Shown here piece after piece: positions 42,652 through 52,151 of a stretch of 64,000 nucleotides of DNA. Under the pieces are notes generated by a model. The model searched no databases. It was given only the letters and a program-made list of their open reading frames with translations, and was not told the DNA's origin. How positions within the stretch are numbered: position 1 is the first letter of the stretch; every line of letters begins with the position of its first letter. A program made the translations under genes and the position numbers. Origin of the DNA: Pseudarthrobacter psychrotolerans (GTDB lineage Bacteria; Actinomycetota; Actinomycetes; Actinomycetales; Micrococcaceae); NCBI RefSeq assembly GCF_009911795.1, contig NZ_CP047898.1, positions 248,001 to 312,000 of the forward strand, written 5' to 3'.

Positions 42652-43504
42652 AGAGGACGCCGCGCCGGCGGGAATATCCGTCCGGACCCTCGCCGGCACG
42701 GACACCGCTGCCCTGCGGCGCCTTGCATCGGAGGACCCGGTGGCCAATGTCTTTATCCTGGCGCACCTCCGGGCGGTGGGATCTGCTGCGCCAACCGCTG
42801 GGGGCGCCGGCGTCCTGGGAGTTTTCGACGACGGCATCCTGGCGGGAGCGTGCTGGGCAGGGGCCAACCTGGTCCCTGTCCAGCTTGACCCCGAATTTGC
42901 CGGGCTTGTCGCTGCCGCAGCAAGCACATCCGGACGCCGCTTCGCCTCCGCTTTTGGCCCCGCGGATGCCGTCCTTGCCCTTCATGCTGAGCTTGCCGAA
43001 CTGGGGCATGCGGCCCACGAGGTCCGGGATGAACAGCCGCTGATGACTCTGTGCGGGCCGCCGTCGGTGGAGCCCAACGCGGATCTGGGGCTTGGCAGGC
43101 TGGCCGATTTTGACCGGATCCTTCCGGCCTGCGCCGCAATGTTTGAAGAGGAAGTCGGCTACTCGCCGTTCCTCGGGGGCAAGGAGTTTTACAGCCGCCG
43201 TGTGGAAGGCCTCATCCGGCAAGGCCATTCATTGGCGCACGTCAACGAGTCCGGCGACGTTGTGTTCAAGGCCGAGCTGGGAGCTGTGACAGCGGACGTC
43301 ACCCAGATCCAGGGTGTGTGGATGAACCCCGGCTACCGCGGACAGGGTCTGAGCGCGGGCTACATGGCTGCCGTCGTTGAGAAGGCGCGCACGCTTGCCC
43401 CCGTCACCAGCCTCTACGTCAACGGCTTCAACCTGCGGGCCCGGTCCACGTACGAGCGCGTGGGCTTCCGCCAGGTTGGCACCTTCGCCACGGTTCTGTT
43501 CTAG
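42605..43504 (+). CDS. GNAT acetyltransferase with DUF4081-type N-terminal half
   Basis: This 299-residue protein has an N-terminal half (about residues 25-150) of the DUF4081 type. The C-terminal GNAT domain carries acetyl-CoA motif A in [22 protein letters not shown] and ends with [24 protein letters not shown]. It sits at the ispG-proS junction, as in many actinobacteria. The start lies inside ispG; ATG 42605 and ATG 42614 are both possible. The substrate is not known. Confidence 0.88.
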   Translation: MAKMLSRVAPWLASHKEDAAPAGISVRTLAGTDTAALRRLASEDPVANVFILAHLRAVGSAAPTAGGAGVLGVFDDGILAGACWAGANLVPVQLDPEFAGLVAAAASTSGRRFASAFGPADAVLALHAELAELGHAAHEVRDEQPLMTLCGPPSVEPNADLGLGRLADFDRILPACAAMFEEEVGYSPFLGGKEFYSRRVEGLIRQGHSLAHVNESGDVVFKAELGAVTADVTQIQGVWMNPGYRGQGLSAGYMAAVVEKARTLAPVTSLYVNGFNLRARSTYERVGFRQVGTFATVLF

Positions 43505-43569
43505 CCGCCAGGTGATCGCCTGAGCCGCAAGGGCACCGCCACTCGTCAGATGACGCGCCAGCCCGCACA

Positions 43570-44277
43570 TCACCCGTCCGGGTTCAGGTCACCCGTGAGG
43601 TAGTGCTGGACGTTCGGCGCCACGAGCCGCACAACGTCGTCGGGGGAGGCGGACGCGAGCGGTTCCAGCCGCACCACATACCGGACCAGCATCACGCCCA
43701 CCATCTGCGTGGCCACCAGGTTTCCGCGCATGGCCACTTCCGCAGGCGGTCCGGGGACTCCTGCCATGATCCGGCTGAGGACGGTGCGCTGAACAAGTTC
43801 CCGGAGCAGCATCGTCTTGGCCCTGGAGCCGATGGTTCCCCTCAAAAAGGCCACCAGGCTGTGCTGGGCCGGGCTCTCCCACAGGCGCAGCACCGCCCGC
43901 ACGATCGCCTCGGCACGGTCCTCCGGCGAGTAGCCGTCGACGCCGGCCAGGACTGTTTCCGGGTCGGCCGGCAGTGCCACGCTCAGCGCAAAAAGCTCGT
44001 CCTTGCCCTTGAAGAAGTGGTGAACCATGGCGGGGTCCACACCGGTTTCCCGGGCGATCTGGCGCAGGCTGGTTCCGTCGAAACCGTGTTCCGCGAACAG
44101 CCTACGGGCAGTATCCAGGATCTGATCCCTCGACCCTGATGCTCCGCCGCGCCGGCCCCGCCTGCCCGAACCAGCCGGGCTGCCTGCGGGATCCGCGGCG
44201 CCCGCCGCGCCCGCGCCAGCCAGTTCGCCAGTGTCTCCGGGACCAGCGCTGCCCGCGGGATCACGTGGTCCGTTCAC
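43570..44277 (-). CDS. TetR-family regulator of an ABC exporter
   Basis: This 235-residue protein has a Gly/Ala/Pro-rich N-terminus of about 50 residues. The helix-turn-helix (DQILDTARRLFAEHGFDGTSLRQIARETGVDPAMVHHFFKGKDELF, about residues 52-97) and a TetR_C-like ligand domain follow. The GTG at 44277 overlaps the permease stop (GTGA), so it is the last gene of a three-gene operon with the exporter it presumably represses. A longer frame upstream is Arg-rich and rejected. Confidence 0.88.
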   Translation of the reverse strand: MNGPRDPAGSAGPGDTGELAGAGAAGAADPAGSPAGSGRRGRRGGASGSRDQILDTARRLFAEHGFDGTSLRQIARETGVDPAMVHHFFKGKDELFALSVALPADPETVLAGVDGYSPEDRAEAIVRAVLRLWESPAQHSLVAFLRGTIGSRAKTMLLRELVQRTVLSRIMAGVPGPPAEVAMRGNLVATQMVGVMLVRYVVRLEPLASASPDDVVRLVAPNVQHYLTGDLNPDG

Positions 44278-45029
44278 GCGGTCCGCCGCCGCAGGGTCAA
44301 CGATGCGAGGACCAGGACGGCAAGGACAATGGCCACGATGACGCCGGCGTCCGTCCACAGCTGGTCTGTGGGCTCGGTGTTGGTGGCGATCTCCTGCAGA
44401 GCATCCACCGAAAAGGTCAGTGGCAGGATATTCGACACGGCCTCCAGGGCCTCGTTCATCCTCTCGCGGGCCACAAAGAGGCCACAGAGCAGGATCTGCG
44501 GGACCACCACCACCGGCATAAACTGCACGGCCTGGAATTCGGTGCGGGCGAAGGCTGAACAGAGCAGTCCCAGCGCGACACCCAGAACCGCGTTGAGCAC
44601 GGCAACCATGACCACCAGTCCCGGGCTGCCTTGGATGTCGAGCCCGAAAATCCAGTAGGCAACCGCGGTAGCCACCAGCGACTGCAGCCCGGCCATGATG
44701 GAAAATGCCAGCCCGTAGCCAAACAGCAGATCGGCCTTGTGGATGGGAGTGGTCAGCAGCCGCTCCAAGGTTCCGCTGGTGCGTTCGCGCAGCATCGTGA
44801 TGGAGGTCACCAGGAACATCACCACAAACGGGAAGATCGCCAGCATCATGAGGCCAACGCGGTCAAAAGTCCGGGGCACTCCCGGCGGCAGCGTTTCGTT
44901 CTCGTAAAGGAAGTAGACGGCGGTGAGGAGCAGGGCAGGGACCACCAGGATCAGCGCGACGCTGCGGTGGTCGTGCCGGAGCTGGTCCAGGACGCGCCGC
45001 GTGGTGGCCAGCATCATCATCAGGTTCAT
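44274..45029 (-). CDS. ABC-2 type exporter permease
   Basis: This 251-residue protein has six membrane segments and the ABC-2 signature ITMLRERTSGTLERLLTTPIHKADLLFGYGLAF (about residues 82-115). Other features are the inner loop CSAFARTEFQAVQFMPVVVVPQ and a last helix ending in LTLRRR. It would export a drug or lipid with the ATPase encoded just upstream; the two genes overlap by four bases (ATGA). Substrate cannot be predicted. An upstream in-frame extension has Arg/Gly-rich sequence and was not used. Confidence 0.9.
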   Translation of the reverse strand: MNLMMMLATTRRVLDQLRHDHRSVALILVVPALLLTAVYFLYENETLPPGVPRTFDRVGLMMLAIFPFVVMFLVTSITMLRERTSGTLERLLTTPIHKADLLFGYGLAFSIMAGLQSLVATAVAYWIFGLDIQGSPGLVVMVAVLNAVLGVALGLLCSAFARTEFQAVQFMPVVVVPQILLCGLFVARERMNEALEAVSNILPLTFSVDALQEIATNTEPTDQLWTDAGVIVAIVLAVLVLASLTLRRRTA

Positions 45030-45814
45030 GACCGTACCGTCTTTTCGGGGGAACCGCCGGGCGTTTTGGCGGCGTCCTGGATAATATGCAGGAAGGCTTT
45101 TTCCAGATCGGCACTGTGCCCGCGTTGGCTCAATTCCGCCGGCGTCAGCTGCGCCAGGAGCTTCCCTTCCCGCAGCAGGAGCAGTGATCCACAATGGCTG
45201 GCTTCCTCCATTACGTGGCTGGAAACCAGCAGGGTTGTCCCCGCCTCGGCCATGGACCGGAACCGGTCCCACAGGTCAGCCCGGAGTACCGGATCAAGGC
45301 CCACGGTGGGCTCATCCAGGACCAGCACGCTGGGACGCGCCACCAGGGCACAAGCCAACGACACCCGGCTCAGCTGTCCACCGGAGAGGTCGCCGGTTTT
45401 CTGCCTCGCCTGCGGTTCAAGCCCGACGGCGGCAATCGCCTCCGCAGCTTCGGCGCGGCCCTTGCGGTGCATGGCGCCGAAGTAGCGGACGTTGGCTTCG
45501 ACGGTGAGGTCCGGATACACGCTGGGGGACTGGGTTACGTACCCCACCCGGTGCCGCAGGTCAGGGTGCCCGGCGGGTTGGCCAAGGACCTGGACTGAGC
45601 CTGACGTGAGCACCTGGACGCCCATGATGGCCCGCATGAGTGTGGTCTTGCCGCTGCCGGATGGGCCCAGCAGCCCGGTGATCCGGCCTGCCTGGATGGA
45701 AAAGTCCAGGCCCCGCAGCACGGGAACCTTGCCCCGGGTCACGTGAAGCGCGGACGCGGTCACGGCCATGCCGACTGCCGGGACGGCTGTGGATGTTGCT
45801 GCTGAATGGGACAT
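45026..45814 (-). CDS. ABC exporter ATP-binding protein
   Basis: This 262-residue nucleotide-binding subunit has Walker A GLLGPSGSGKTTLM (residues about 48-61), Q-loop VGYVTQSPSVYP, signature DLSGGQLSRVSLA, Walker B VLVLDEPTVGLDP and the switch His in LLVSSHVME. The ATG at 45814 is preceded by GGAGG, which decides the start; the longer frame contains no better site. It heads the ATPase-permease-TetR operon, transcribed leftwards. Confidence 0.93.
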   Translation of the reverse strand: MSHSAATSTAVPAVGMAVTASALHVTRGKVPVLRGLDFSIQAGRITGLLGPSGSGKTTLMRAIMGVQVLTSGSVQVLGQPAGHPDLRHRVGYVTQSPSVYPDLTVEANVRYFGAMHRKGRAEAAEAIAAVGLEPQARQKTGDLSGGQLSRVSLACALVARPSVLVLDEPTVGLDPVLRADLWDRFRSMAEAGTTLLVSSHVMEEASHCGSLLLLREGKLLAQLTPAELSQRGHSADLEKAFLHIIQDAAKTPGGSPEKTVRS

Positions 45815-46242
45815 TAATGCCTCCGAATGCGGGTATTTCTCCCAGAATTCACCACATGATGAATTAAATCTAGACCTGCCGCAGGAACCCGTCAACAACT
45901 TCGAATGGAGAAAACCCTTGTCAACGTGTCGGCTATCACATAGGTTCGAACTAGCTGCGCTGGAGTGGGTGGGCGGTCTCACCAGTCCTCACCAGTACCT
46001 AGGCGTCGACGGCCATGGAGCCACGTCCGCATGTAATGACCAGCCGTTTACGGCCAGGGGCTTTGCATTGCCGGGCGTGGCTCTATTGCGTCCGGCCCGG
46101 CGTCAGTCCCTGGCCCGGCTGTCTCCGGCCCGGCTCAGGTTCCGCCGCCGGGCGGGGCGTGGATTGCCGGTAGATTAGTACCCAGAAGAATTGCCCCGTC
46201 CTGCTTTTCCAGCAGCCAGTCCCCAGAAACGGATACCCACCC
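45815..46242. other. Intergenic region between the ABC operon and proS
   Basis: These 428 bases hold the ABC-operon promoter at the left, in an AT-richer stretch around 45845-45870 (ACATGATGAATTAAATCTAG). At the right lies the proS promoter, with TAGATT at 46171-46176 giving a leader of about 60 nt. A CGGCCCGGC-type repeat occurs near 46095-46135. No reading frame, tRNA or T-box signature was seen. Confidence 0.5.
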
Positions 46243-48051
46243 TTGGTCACAAGAATGTCCCAGCTTTTCCTGCGCACCTTGCGTGAAGATCCCGCCGATG
46301 CCGAGGTGGCCAGCCACCGGCTCCTGATCCGGGCGGGGTACATCCGCCGGGCCGCGCCGGGCATCTACACCTGGCTGCCGCTGGGCCTCAGTGTGCTGCG
46401 CAAGGTGGAGCAGGTCATCCGCGAGGAAATGGCGGCCATCGGCGCCCAGGAAGTCCACTTCCCGGCGCTGCTGCCCAAGGAACCCTACGAGGCCACCAAC
46501 CGCTGGACGGAATACGGCGAGGGCATCTTCCGGCTCAAGGACCGCAAGGGCAACGACTACCTGCTGGCACCCACGCATGAGGAAATGTTTGCCCTGCTGG
46601 TCAAGGACCTGTACTCGTCCTACAAGGACCTGCCGCTGAGCCTTTACCAGATCCAGAACAAATACCGCGACGAAGCACGTCCCCGGGCAGGCTTGATCCG
46701 CGGCCGCGAATTCATCATGAAAGACTCCTACTCCTTCGACGTGGACGACGCCGGCCTGGACGCCAGTTACGCCGCCCACCGCGTTGCCTACCTGAAGATT
46801 TTCGAGCGCCTGGGCCTGGAAGTTGTTCCCGTTGCGGCCACCGCCGGTGCGATGGGCGGGTCCAAGAGCGAGGAATTCCTGCACCCCACCGAGATCGGCG
46901 AGGACACGTTTGTGCGCTCCGCCGGAGGGTACGCAGCCAACGTTGAAGCCGTCACCACGGTAGTTCCCGCGGACATCGACTTCACCGGCGCCCCCGCCGC
47001 GGAGGTCCGCGACACCCCGGACACCCCCACCATCGATACGCTCGTGGAGGCTGCCAACCAGCTCGCTCCGCGGACAGAGGCCGACGGCGGCGCCTGGACC
47101 GCCGCTGACACGCTCAAGAACGTCGTCCTCGCCGTGACACTGCCGACCGGGGAGCGCCAGCTCGTCGTCATCGGTCTCCCCGGCGACCGCGGCGTAGACC
47201 TCAAGCGCGTCGAAGCTAACATCGGGTCGTTCCTGCCGATCGGCGGCGAAATCACGCTCGAAGCCGCCAACGACGACGACCTCAAGAAGCAGCCCCTCAT
47301 CGTCAAGGGCTATCTCGGCCCCGGCATGTCCCTGGACGCGCCGCTGCTGGGCACCGAGGGCACCGCCAAGATGCTCTACCTCGTGGATCCCCGCGTCGTC
47401 AGCGGCTCCGCTTGGGTCACCGGCGCCAACGAGGCCGGCAAGCACGTCTTCGGCCTCGTAGCCGGACGCGACTTCGGCTGGGACGGCGTCATCGAGTGCA
47501 CCGACGTGCGCGCCGGTGACGAGGCTCCGGACGGTTCCGGTCCGCTCGAGACCGCACGCGGCATCGAAATGGGCCACATCTTCCAGCTGGGCCGGAAGTA
47601 CGCCGCGGCCCTGGACCTGAAGGTCCTGGACCAGAACGGCAAGCAGGTGGTGGTCACCATGGGCTCGTACGGTGTTGGCGTCACGCGCGCTGTCGCGGCG
47701 TTGGCCGAATCCAACCATGATGACAAGGGCCTGATCTGGCCCCGTGCTGTCGCCCCAGCTGATGTCCACGTAGTGGCCGTCGGGCGCGGCGAGGAAATCT
47801 TTGCCGCCGCCGAGCAGCTGGCCCTGGAGCTGGAAGCCGCCGGACTGGACGTCATCTACGACGACCGGCCCAAGGTCTCCCCGGGCGTTAAGTTCGGTGA
47901 CGCGGAATTGGTCGGAGTTCCCACCATCCTGGCCGTCGGCCGCGGCCTGGTGGACGGCGTTGTGGAAATCAAGGACCGCCGCAGCGGCGAAGCGGAGAAC
48001 GTGGCCGTGGACAAGGCTGTTGACTATGTGGTCACCGCCGTCCGCAGCTGA
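46243..48051 (+). CDS. proS: Prolyl-tRNA synthetase
   Basis: This 602-residue class II synthetase of the bacterial long type charges tRNA-Pro. The N-terminal [44 protein letters not shown] contains motif 1 context. Motif 2 is [25 protein letters not shown] (about residues 145-170). The editing (INS) domain covers about residues 230-385, and motif 3 is [18 protein letters not shown]-terminal anticodon-binding domain ends the protein. I chose TTG 46243 because homologues start with MVxRxSQLFLRT; ATG 46255 would drop four residues. Confidence 0.95.
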   Translation: MVTRMSQLFLRTLREDPADAEVASHRLLIRAGYIRRAAPGIYTWLPLGLSVLRKVEQVIREEMAAIGAQEVHFPALLPKEPYEATNRWTEYGEGIFRLKDRKGNDYLLAPTHEEMFALLVKDLYSSYKDLPLSLYQIQNKYRDEARPRAGLIRGREFIMKDSYSFDVDDAGLDASYAAHRVAYLKIFERLGLEVVPVAATAGAMGGSKSEEFLHPTEIGEDTFVRSAGGYAANVEAVTTVVPADIDFTGAPAAEVRDTPDTPTIDTLVEAANQLAPRTEADGGAWTAADTLKNVVLAVTLPTGERQLVVIGLPGDRGVDLKRVEANIGSFLPIGGEITLEAANDDDLKKQPLIVKGYLGPGMSLDAPLLGTEGTAKMLYLVDPRVVSGSAWVTGANEAGKHVFGLVAGRDFGWDGVIECTDVRAGDEAPDGSGPLETARGIEMGHIFQLGRKYAAALDLKVLDQNGKQVVVTMGSYGVGVTRAVAALAESNHDDKGLIWPRAVAPADVHVVAVGRGEEIFAAAEQLALELEAAGLDVIYDDRPKVSPGVKFGDAELVGVPTILAVGRGLVDGVVEIKDRRSGEAENVAVDKAVDYVVTAVRS

Positions 48052-48060
48052 CCTGCAGCG

Positions 48061-48855
48061 GTGATCTCGGGGTTCGAGTCGATCCAGCTCACCACAATCA
48101 TCCTGATTGTGGTGGCTGGATTTGCTGCCGGCTGGGTGGACGCCGTGGTGGGTGGCGGCGGTCTGCTCCAGCTGCCGGCCATGCTTCTGGTACCCGGGAT
48201 CACGCCGGTCCAGGCCTTGGCCACCAACAAGATGGGGTCTATTTTCGGCACCACCACGAGTGCGGTGACGTACTACGGGCGGGTGAAACCGGACCTTCGG
48301 ACCGCCGTGCCCATGGCGGTGATCGCCCTTGCCGGCAGCTTCGCCGGGGCGGTGCTGGCCGCCAACCTGCCTGCGAGTGTCTTCAAGCCGATCATCGTGG
48401 TGGCGCTGGTCGTCGTCGCGCTTTTTACGGCGCTGAAGCCCAACGTCGGTGACATCACCGTGCTGCGGCACGATGGTCGCACGCACTACGTGGTGGCGTG
48501 CCTGATCGGGGCGGTGATCGGCTTCTATGACGGCCTGATCGGTCCGGGCACCGGTTCCTTCCTCATCATCGCGCTCGTCTCGGCGATGGGCTACGCCTTC
48601 CTGGAGGCAAGCGCCAAGGCCAAGATCGTGAACATGGCCACCAACGCAGGCGCCCTGCTGTTCTTCCTGCCCCATGGATCAATCCTGTGGGGCGTCGGCC
48701 TGCTGCTTGGCCTGGCCAACATGGCCGGCGGATACCTGGGCGCACGGACCGCGGTGAAGCAGGGCAGCCGCTTCATCCGCGTTGTATTCCTCCTGGTGGT
48801 GGGTGCCCTGATCATCAAACTCGGCCTCGACGTCTGGCAGGAAAACTTCGCCTGA
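48061..48855 (+). CDS. TSUP-family permease (TauE/SafE)
   Basis: This 264-residue membrane protein has eight helices. The family duplication is visible as AAGWVDAVVGGGGLLQLPAMLLVPGITPVQALATNKMGSIFGT (residues about 21-63) and GFYDGLIGPGTGSFLIIALVS...KAKIVNMATNAGAL. These are the canonical TSUP repeats and are closer to the family consensus than the permease at 35.8 kb. It starts at GTG 48061, 9 nt after the proS stop, so it is probably co-transcribed with it. Substrate unknown. Confidence 0.9.
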   Translation: MISGFESIQLTTIILIVVAGFAAGWVDAVVGGGGLLQLPAMLLVPGITPVQALATNKMGSIFGTTTSAVTYYGRVKPDLRTAVPMAVIALAGSFAGAVLAANLPASVFKPIIVVALVVVALFTALKPNVGDITVLRHDGRTHYVVACLIGAVIGFYDGLIGPGTGSFLIIALVSAMGYAFLEASAKAKIVNMATNAGALLFFLPHGSILWGVGLLLGLANMAGGYLGARTAVKQGSRFIRVVFLLVVGALIIKLGLDVWQENFA

Positions 48856-48908
48856 CAGGGTAGCCGAAACCCTCGCAGCCCCCGGCCGGCCGGGCGTACC
48901 ATGCAGGT

Positions 48909-50306
48909 ATGTCCGCAGGTGGGGAACCCTATTCGGAGGCATTGTCAGCAGCGGCCCGTCGCGCCGCCGAGTGGCTGGCGAGCCTGCCGGACAGGCACGT
49001 CGGGCCCGCCCAAAGCGCCCACGATCTCGCGGCCGACTTCGGCGGGCCCCTTCCCGAGCAGGGCATGCCCGCGGCAGCTTTGGTTGAGTACCTGGCGGAC
49101 AAGGCTGAACCCGGGCTGATGGCCATGCCCTCCGGGCGCTTCTTCGGCTGGGTGATCGGCGGGACGCTGCCTGCCGCCCTGGCCGCAGACTGGCTGGTCA
49201 GCGCCTGGGACCAGAACTCCGGCCTGCGCTACGCCACCCCCGCCATAGCCGCCATCGAAGAGGGTGCCGGCCACTGGCTGCTGGATCTCCTCGGGCTCCC
49301 GCCAGACTCCGACGTCGGCTTCACCACCGGTGCCACCATGGCCAACTTCACCGGGCTGGCCGCTGCCCGGTGGCGGTTGCTGGCCGACGCCGGCTGGGAC
49401 CTCGACGGCGACGGCCTGGCAGGCGCCCCGCGGATCAGATGCTTTGTGGGCCAGGAACGCCACGAGACCATTGACCTGGGCCTGCGGTACCTCGGCCTCG
49501 GCCGGCCCATCGCCGTCCCAGCGGATTCCCAAGGCAGGCTGGTCGCCGCAGAGCTGGACCGGCTGCTGTCCGAAGGGACCGGGCCCGCGCTGGTCTGCCT
49601 CCAGGCCGGCAACCTCCATTCCGGGGCCTTCGACCCCTTCGACGCCGCCATTAGGGTTGCCCGGCGGCATGGTGCCTGGGTCCACGTGGACGGCGCGTTC
49701 GGACTGTGGGCCGCGGCAGTGCCTGAATTCGCCGACCTCACCCGCGGCATGGCCCTGGCCGATTCGTGGGGGACCGACGCCCACAAGACGCTCAACGTCC
49801 CGTACGACTGCGGCATTGCCATCGTCAGGGATTCAGCAGCGCTACGCAGCGCCATGGGACTGCAGCACACAAGCTACTTGATCCACGACGTCGAAGGCCC
49901 GGGCGACCCGTTCGAAAAAGCGCCGGAGCTGTCGCGGCGTGGCCGCGGCGTTCCGGTGTGGGCCGCCCTCCGTTCGCTGGGCAGGGACGGCGTGGCAGCC
50001 CAGGTCCGCGGCCTCGCCGACGCCGCTTCGAAGATCGGCAGCCGCCTGGCTGAGGTGGACGGCGTCGAGGTGCTCAACACGGTGGACTACACCCAGGTTT
50101 CGCTCGCCTTCGGGGACGACGCCACCACGCGCGCCGTCACAGCCCGGGTGATCGAGGACGGTAAGGTCTGGATGTCCGGTTCACGCTGGCAGGGCAGGGA
50201 TGTCCTGCGCGTCTCGGTCAGCAACTGGAGCACGGACGCGGACGACGTCGGCACTGCAGTCGAGGCGGTCAGCTCCGCTTTGGCAGCGGTGCGGGCTATG
50301 GACTGA
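48909..50306 (+). CDS. Pyridoxal-phosphate-dependent decarboxylase
   Basis: This 465-residue group II decarboxylase-like protein has GFTTGATMANFTGLAAARWRLL (residues about 136-158, phosphate and cofactor contacts) and WVHVDGAFGLWA with the cofactor-binding Asp. The Schiff-base lysine Lys293 lies in WGTDAHKTLNVPYDCG. The family includes glutamate, aromatic and diaminobutyrate decarboxylases and related lyases; the exact substrate is uncertain. TACCAT lies 6 nt before the ATG. It stands alone, convergent with the kinase gene. Confidence 0.88.
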   Translation: MSAGGEPYSEALSAAARRAAEWLASLPDRHVGPAQSAHDLAADFGGPLPEQGMPAAALVEYLADKAEPGLMAMPSGRFFGWVIGGTLPAALAADWLVSAWDQNSGLRYATPAIAAIEEGAGHWLLDLLGLPPDSDVGFTTGATMANFTGLAAARWRLLADAGWDLDGDGLAGAPRIRCFVGQERHETIDLGLRYLGLGRPIAVPADSQGRLVAAELDRLLSEGTGPALVCLQAGNLHSGAFDPFDAAIRVARRHGAWVHVDGAFGLWAAAVPEFADLTRGMALADSWGTDAHKTLNVPYDCGIAIVRDSAALRSAMGLQHTSYLIHDVEGPGDPFEKAPELSRRGRGVPVWAALRSLGRDGVAAQVRGLADAASKIGSRLAEVDGVEVLNTVDYTQVSLAFGDDATTRAVTARVIEDGKVWMSGSRWQGRDVLRVSVSNWSTDADDVGTAVEAVSSALAAVRAMD

Positions 50307-50343
50307 ACGTCTGGGGGCACCGGTCCCGCCAGTGACCCGTCGC

Positions 50344-51375
50344 TCAGCCGTCGCCCTGCCCCGGTTCAGGCAGTGCGTGCGCCGAGGGCAGACCGTCGAG
50401 GGTCCGCCCGGCCAGAGTGCTGGCCACCCAGAGGGACCGGGCCAGATCGCCTTGGTGGCGCGGCATGGCCGCGTAGCCAAGGGCGTTCTCCACTTCGCGT
50501 GCCACGGCCCATTGGCGCGCAGCCTCGGCATCAAGGCCTGCCGCGGCGCTGAAGTCCTGGCAGCGCCGCCTCAACCCTCCGGCCGGATCGCTCCGGGGCA
50601 GGTCGCTGAGGCGGTTCCACAGCAGTGGTGCCACCGCGAATTCCGGTTCGCCGATCATGGGCTGCGGGTCGATGGCGGCGAAGGCCGGCCCGGGCAGCGC
50701 CCCGCTGCTGGTCTGGGGCCGGGCCAGGATGTTCAGGAAATGCAGGTCCGTGTGGACCAGGACATCGCGGCCCGAGCGGCGGCCCACGGCACCGCGGGTC
50801 TGGCAGACTTCCAGGGCCGCCTCCAGCAGCCAGCGCGGGAAGGGGCGGCCCTGCTGTTCCCAGTCTGCGGGCAGGTCATCGCTCCACTGTTCGGCCCGCC
50901 CGGCGATGTGGTCGAATTCCTGCCATTGCGGCCGTCCGTCCTGCGCCAGGCTCAACTCGTGCATGATGCTGCCCCAGACAGCAGCTGCGTCATCCAGCGG
51001 CAGGGTTTGGAGGGAGCAGTCCGCATTCAGCCGCTCGAGCAGCATTGCGCACGTTCCGGCGTCGGATTCCAACAGCCGGACGGCGCCGGCTCCGCCCCAC
51101 AATGCCAGCGCATGGCGTTCCACGCGTGCCTCGTCGTGGGGAAACGCGATTTTGAGCGCAGCCGGGGTCCCGTCCTGCTGGCGGACGGGGACCACCACGC
51201 CCCCGTGGCCATGCCACGGAAGGGCGCCGGCCGCCAGGTCAACTGTCAGTTCCCAATGTTCCAGCCGCCCCTGGACCAGCCCCGGGAGTGAGGCGAGCCA
51301 GGCCCGTCCTGCGCTGCTGTGGCTGTAGCGCACGCTGAGGGCGGGAGGGATCGGCACGCCAATCCGGACGCTCAC
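50344..51375 (-). CDS. Aminoglycoside/hydroxyurea resistance-type kinase (APH(6)/Hur family)
   Basis: This 343-residue kinase-like protein has a lysine in AALKIAFPHDEARVERHALALWGGAGAVRLL (N-lobe, residues about 69-99) and GTCAMLLERLN. The catalytic loop is DVLVHTDLHFLNIL, with Asp and Asn, and the metal-binding Asp lies in AIDPQPMIGEPEFAVAPLLWNR. Family members inactivate streptomycin or hydroxyurea by phosphorylation, but many are uncharacterised. Its GTG overlaps the stop of the VIT-family gene. Antibiotic resistance is not implied by sequence alone. Confidence 0.85.
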   Translation of the reverse strand: MSVRIGVPIPPALSVRYSHSSAGRAWLASLPGLVQGRLEHWELTVDLAAGALPWHGHGGVVVPVRQQDGTPAALKIAFPHDEARVERHALALWGGAGAVRLLESDAGTCAMLLERLNADCSLQTLPLDDAAAVWGSIMHELSLAQDGRPQWQEFDHIAGRAEQWSDDLPADWEQQGRPFPRWLLEAALEVCQTRGAVGRRSGRDVLVHTDLHFLNILARPQTSSGALPGPAFAAIDPQPMIGEPEFAVAPLLWNRLSDLPRSDPAGGLRRRCQDFSAAAGLDAEAARQWAVAREVENALGYAAMPRHQGDLARSLWVASTLAGRTLDGLPSAHALPEPGQGDG

Positions 51376-52100
51376 AGGACGCCGCTTGCGCCGAGCAGGT
51401 TGCCGATGGAGTAGGTGGCGGCCAAGGCCAACGCGCCGCCCACCACTACCCTGACGGCGGCCCGCATCTTCGAGCCGCCGCCGATCCAGGCACCCAGAGC
51501 TCCCGTGGCAGCAAGGGCCGCCAGCACGGCCCCGAAGGTCAGGGGGACCCGGATGTTCTCGGGCGGCAGCAGGATGGCGAGCATCGGCAGAATGGCGCCG
51601 GCAATGAACGCAACAGCGGAAGCAAAGGCCGCGTGCCAGGGGCTCACGATGTCCTTTTCATCGATGTTCAGTTCGGCGGAGAGGTGTGCGCTCAGCGCGT
51701 CGTGGGCCGTCAGTTCCCGCGCTACTGTCCTGGCTGTGTCCAGGCTCAGGCCCTTGCCCCGGTAGATCGCCGTGAGTTCCTCCAACTCTTCCTCCGGTTG
51801 TTCCCGGAGTTCCAGGCGTTCCTTTTCGATTAAGGCTTCCTGGCTGTCCTTCTGGCTGCTGACGGAGACATACTCGCCCAGGGCCATGGAGACTGCTCCA
51901 CCCACGAGGCCGGCGGTGCCGGCGACGAGGATTGGTCCGGACTGTGTGGTGACACCGGCGACGCCCACCACGATCGCGGCGACCGAGACGATGCCGTCGT
52001 TGGCACCGAGCACCCCGGCGCGCAGCCAGTTCAGGCGCTGCGCGCTGTCGTTTTGGTGTGGCTCATTTTCGTGAAGGGCGGGGGCGCTGGCACTGTCCAT
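51372..52100 (-). CDS. VIT1/CCC1 family iron/manganese transporter
   Basis: This 242-residue protein has five membrane segments: the first pair is LGANDGIVSVAAIVVGVAG and GTAGLVGGAVSMALGEYVSVSSQKD, matching the family signature. A cytoplasmic metal-binding-type helical loop (EKERLELREQPEEELEELTAIY...DEKD, about residues 92-150) follows. These proteins move iron or manganese across membranes. The ATG is preceded by GGAGG. It is co-transcribed with the kinase gene and lies downstream of a DUF4439 ferritin-like protein on the same strand. Confidence 0.92.
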   Translation of the reverse strand: MDSASAPALHENEPHQNDSAQRLNWLRAGVLGANDGIVSVAAIVVGVAGVTTQSGPILVAGTAGLVGGAVSMALGEYVSVSSQKDSQEALIEKERLELREQPEEELEELTAIYRGKGLSLDTARTVARELTAHDALSAHLSAELNIDEKDIVSPWHAAFASAVAFIAGAILPMLAILLPPENIRVPLTFGAVLAALAATGALGAWIGGGSKMRAAVRVVVGGALALAATYSIGNLLGASGVL

Positions 52101-52151
52101 GCCTCCAGCAAAGCATTAGTGCCCGCGACTGGCCAGTGTGCCTGGCCTTGG

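Noticed and set aside
45815-46242. Possible T-box leader upstream of proS
   Set aside because: No T-box consensus, specifier loop or terminator hairpin could be found; a simple leader of about 60 nt is more likely.
46135-48675. 846-codon open frame on the minus strand
   Set aside because: It lies opposite proS and the TSUP permease, both clearly real; the composition is Gly/Asp/Gln/His-rich and no domain is visible.
50344-51375. Antibiotic resistance determinant
   Set aside because: The kinase belongs to the APH(6)/Hur family, but chromosomal members are often uncharacterised and no mobile context is present, so resistance is not claimed.
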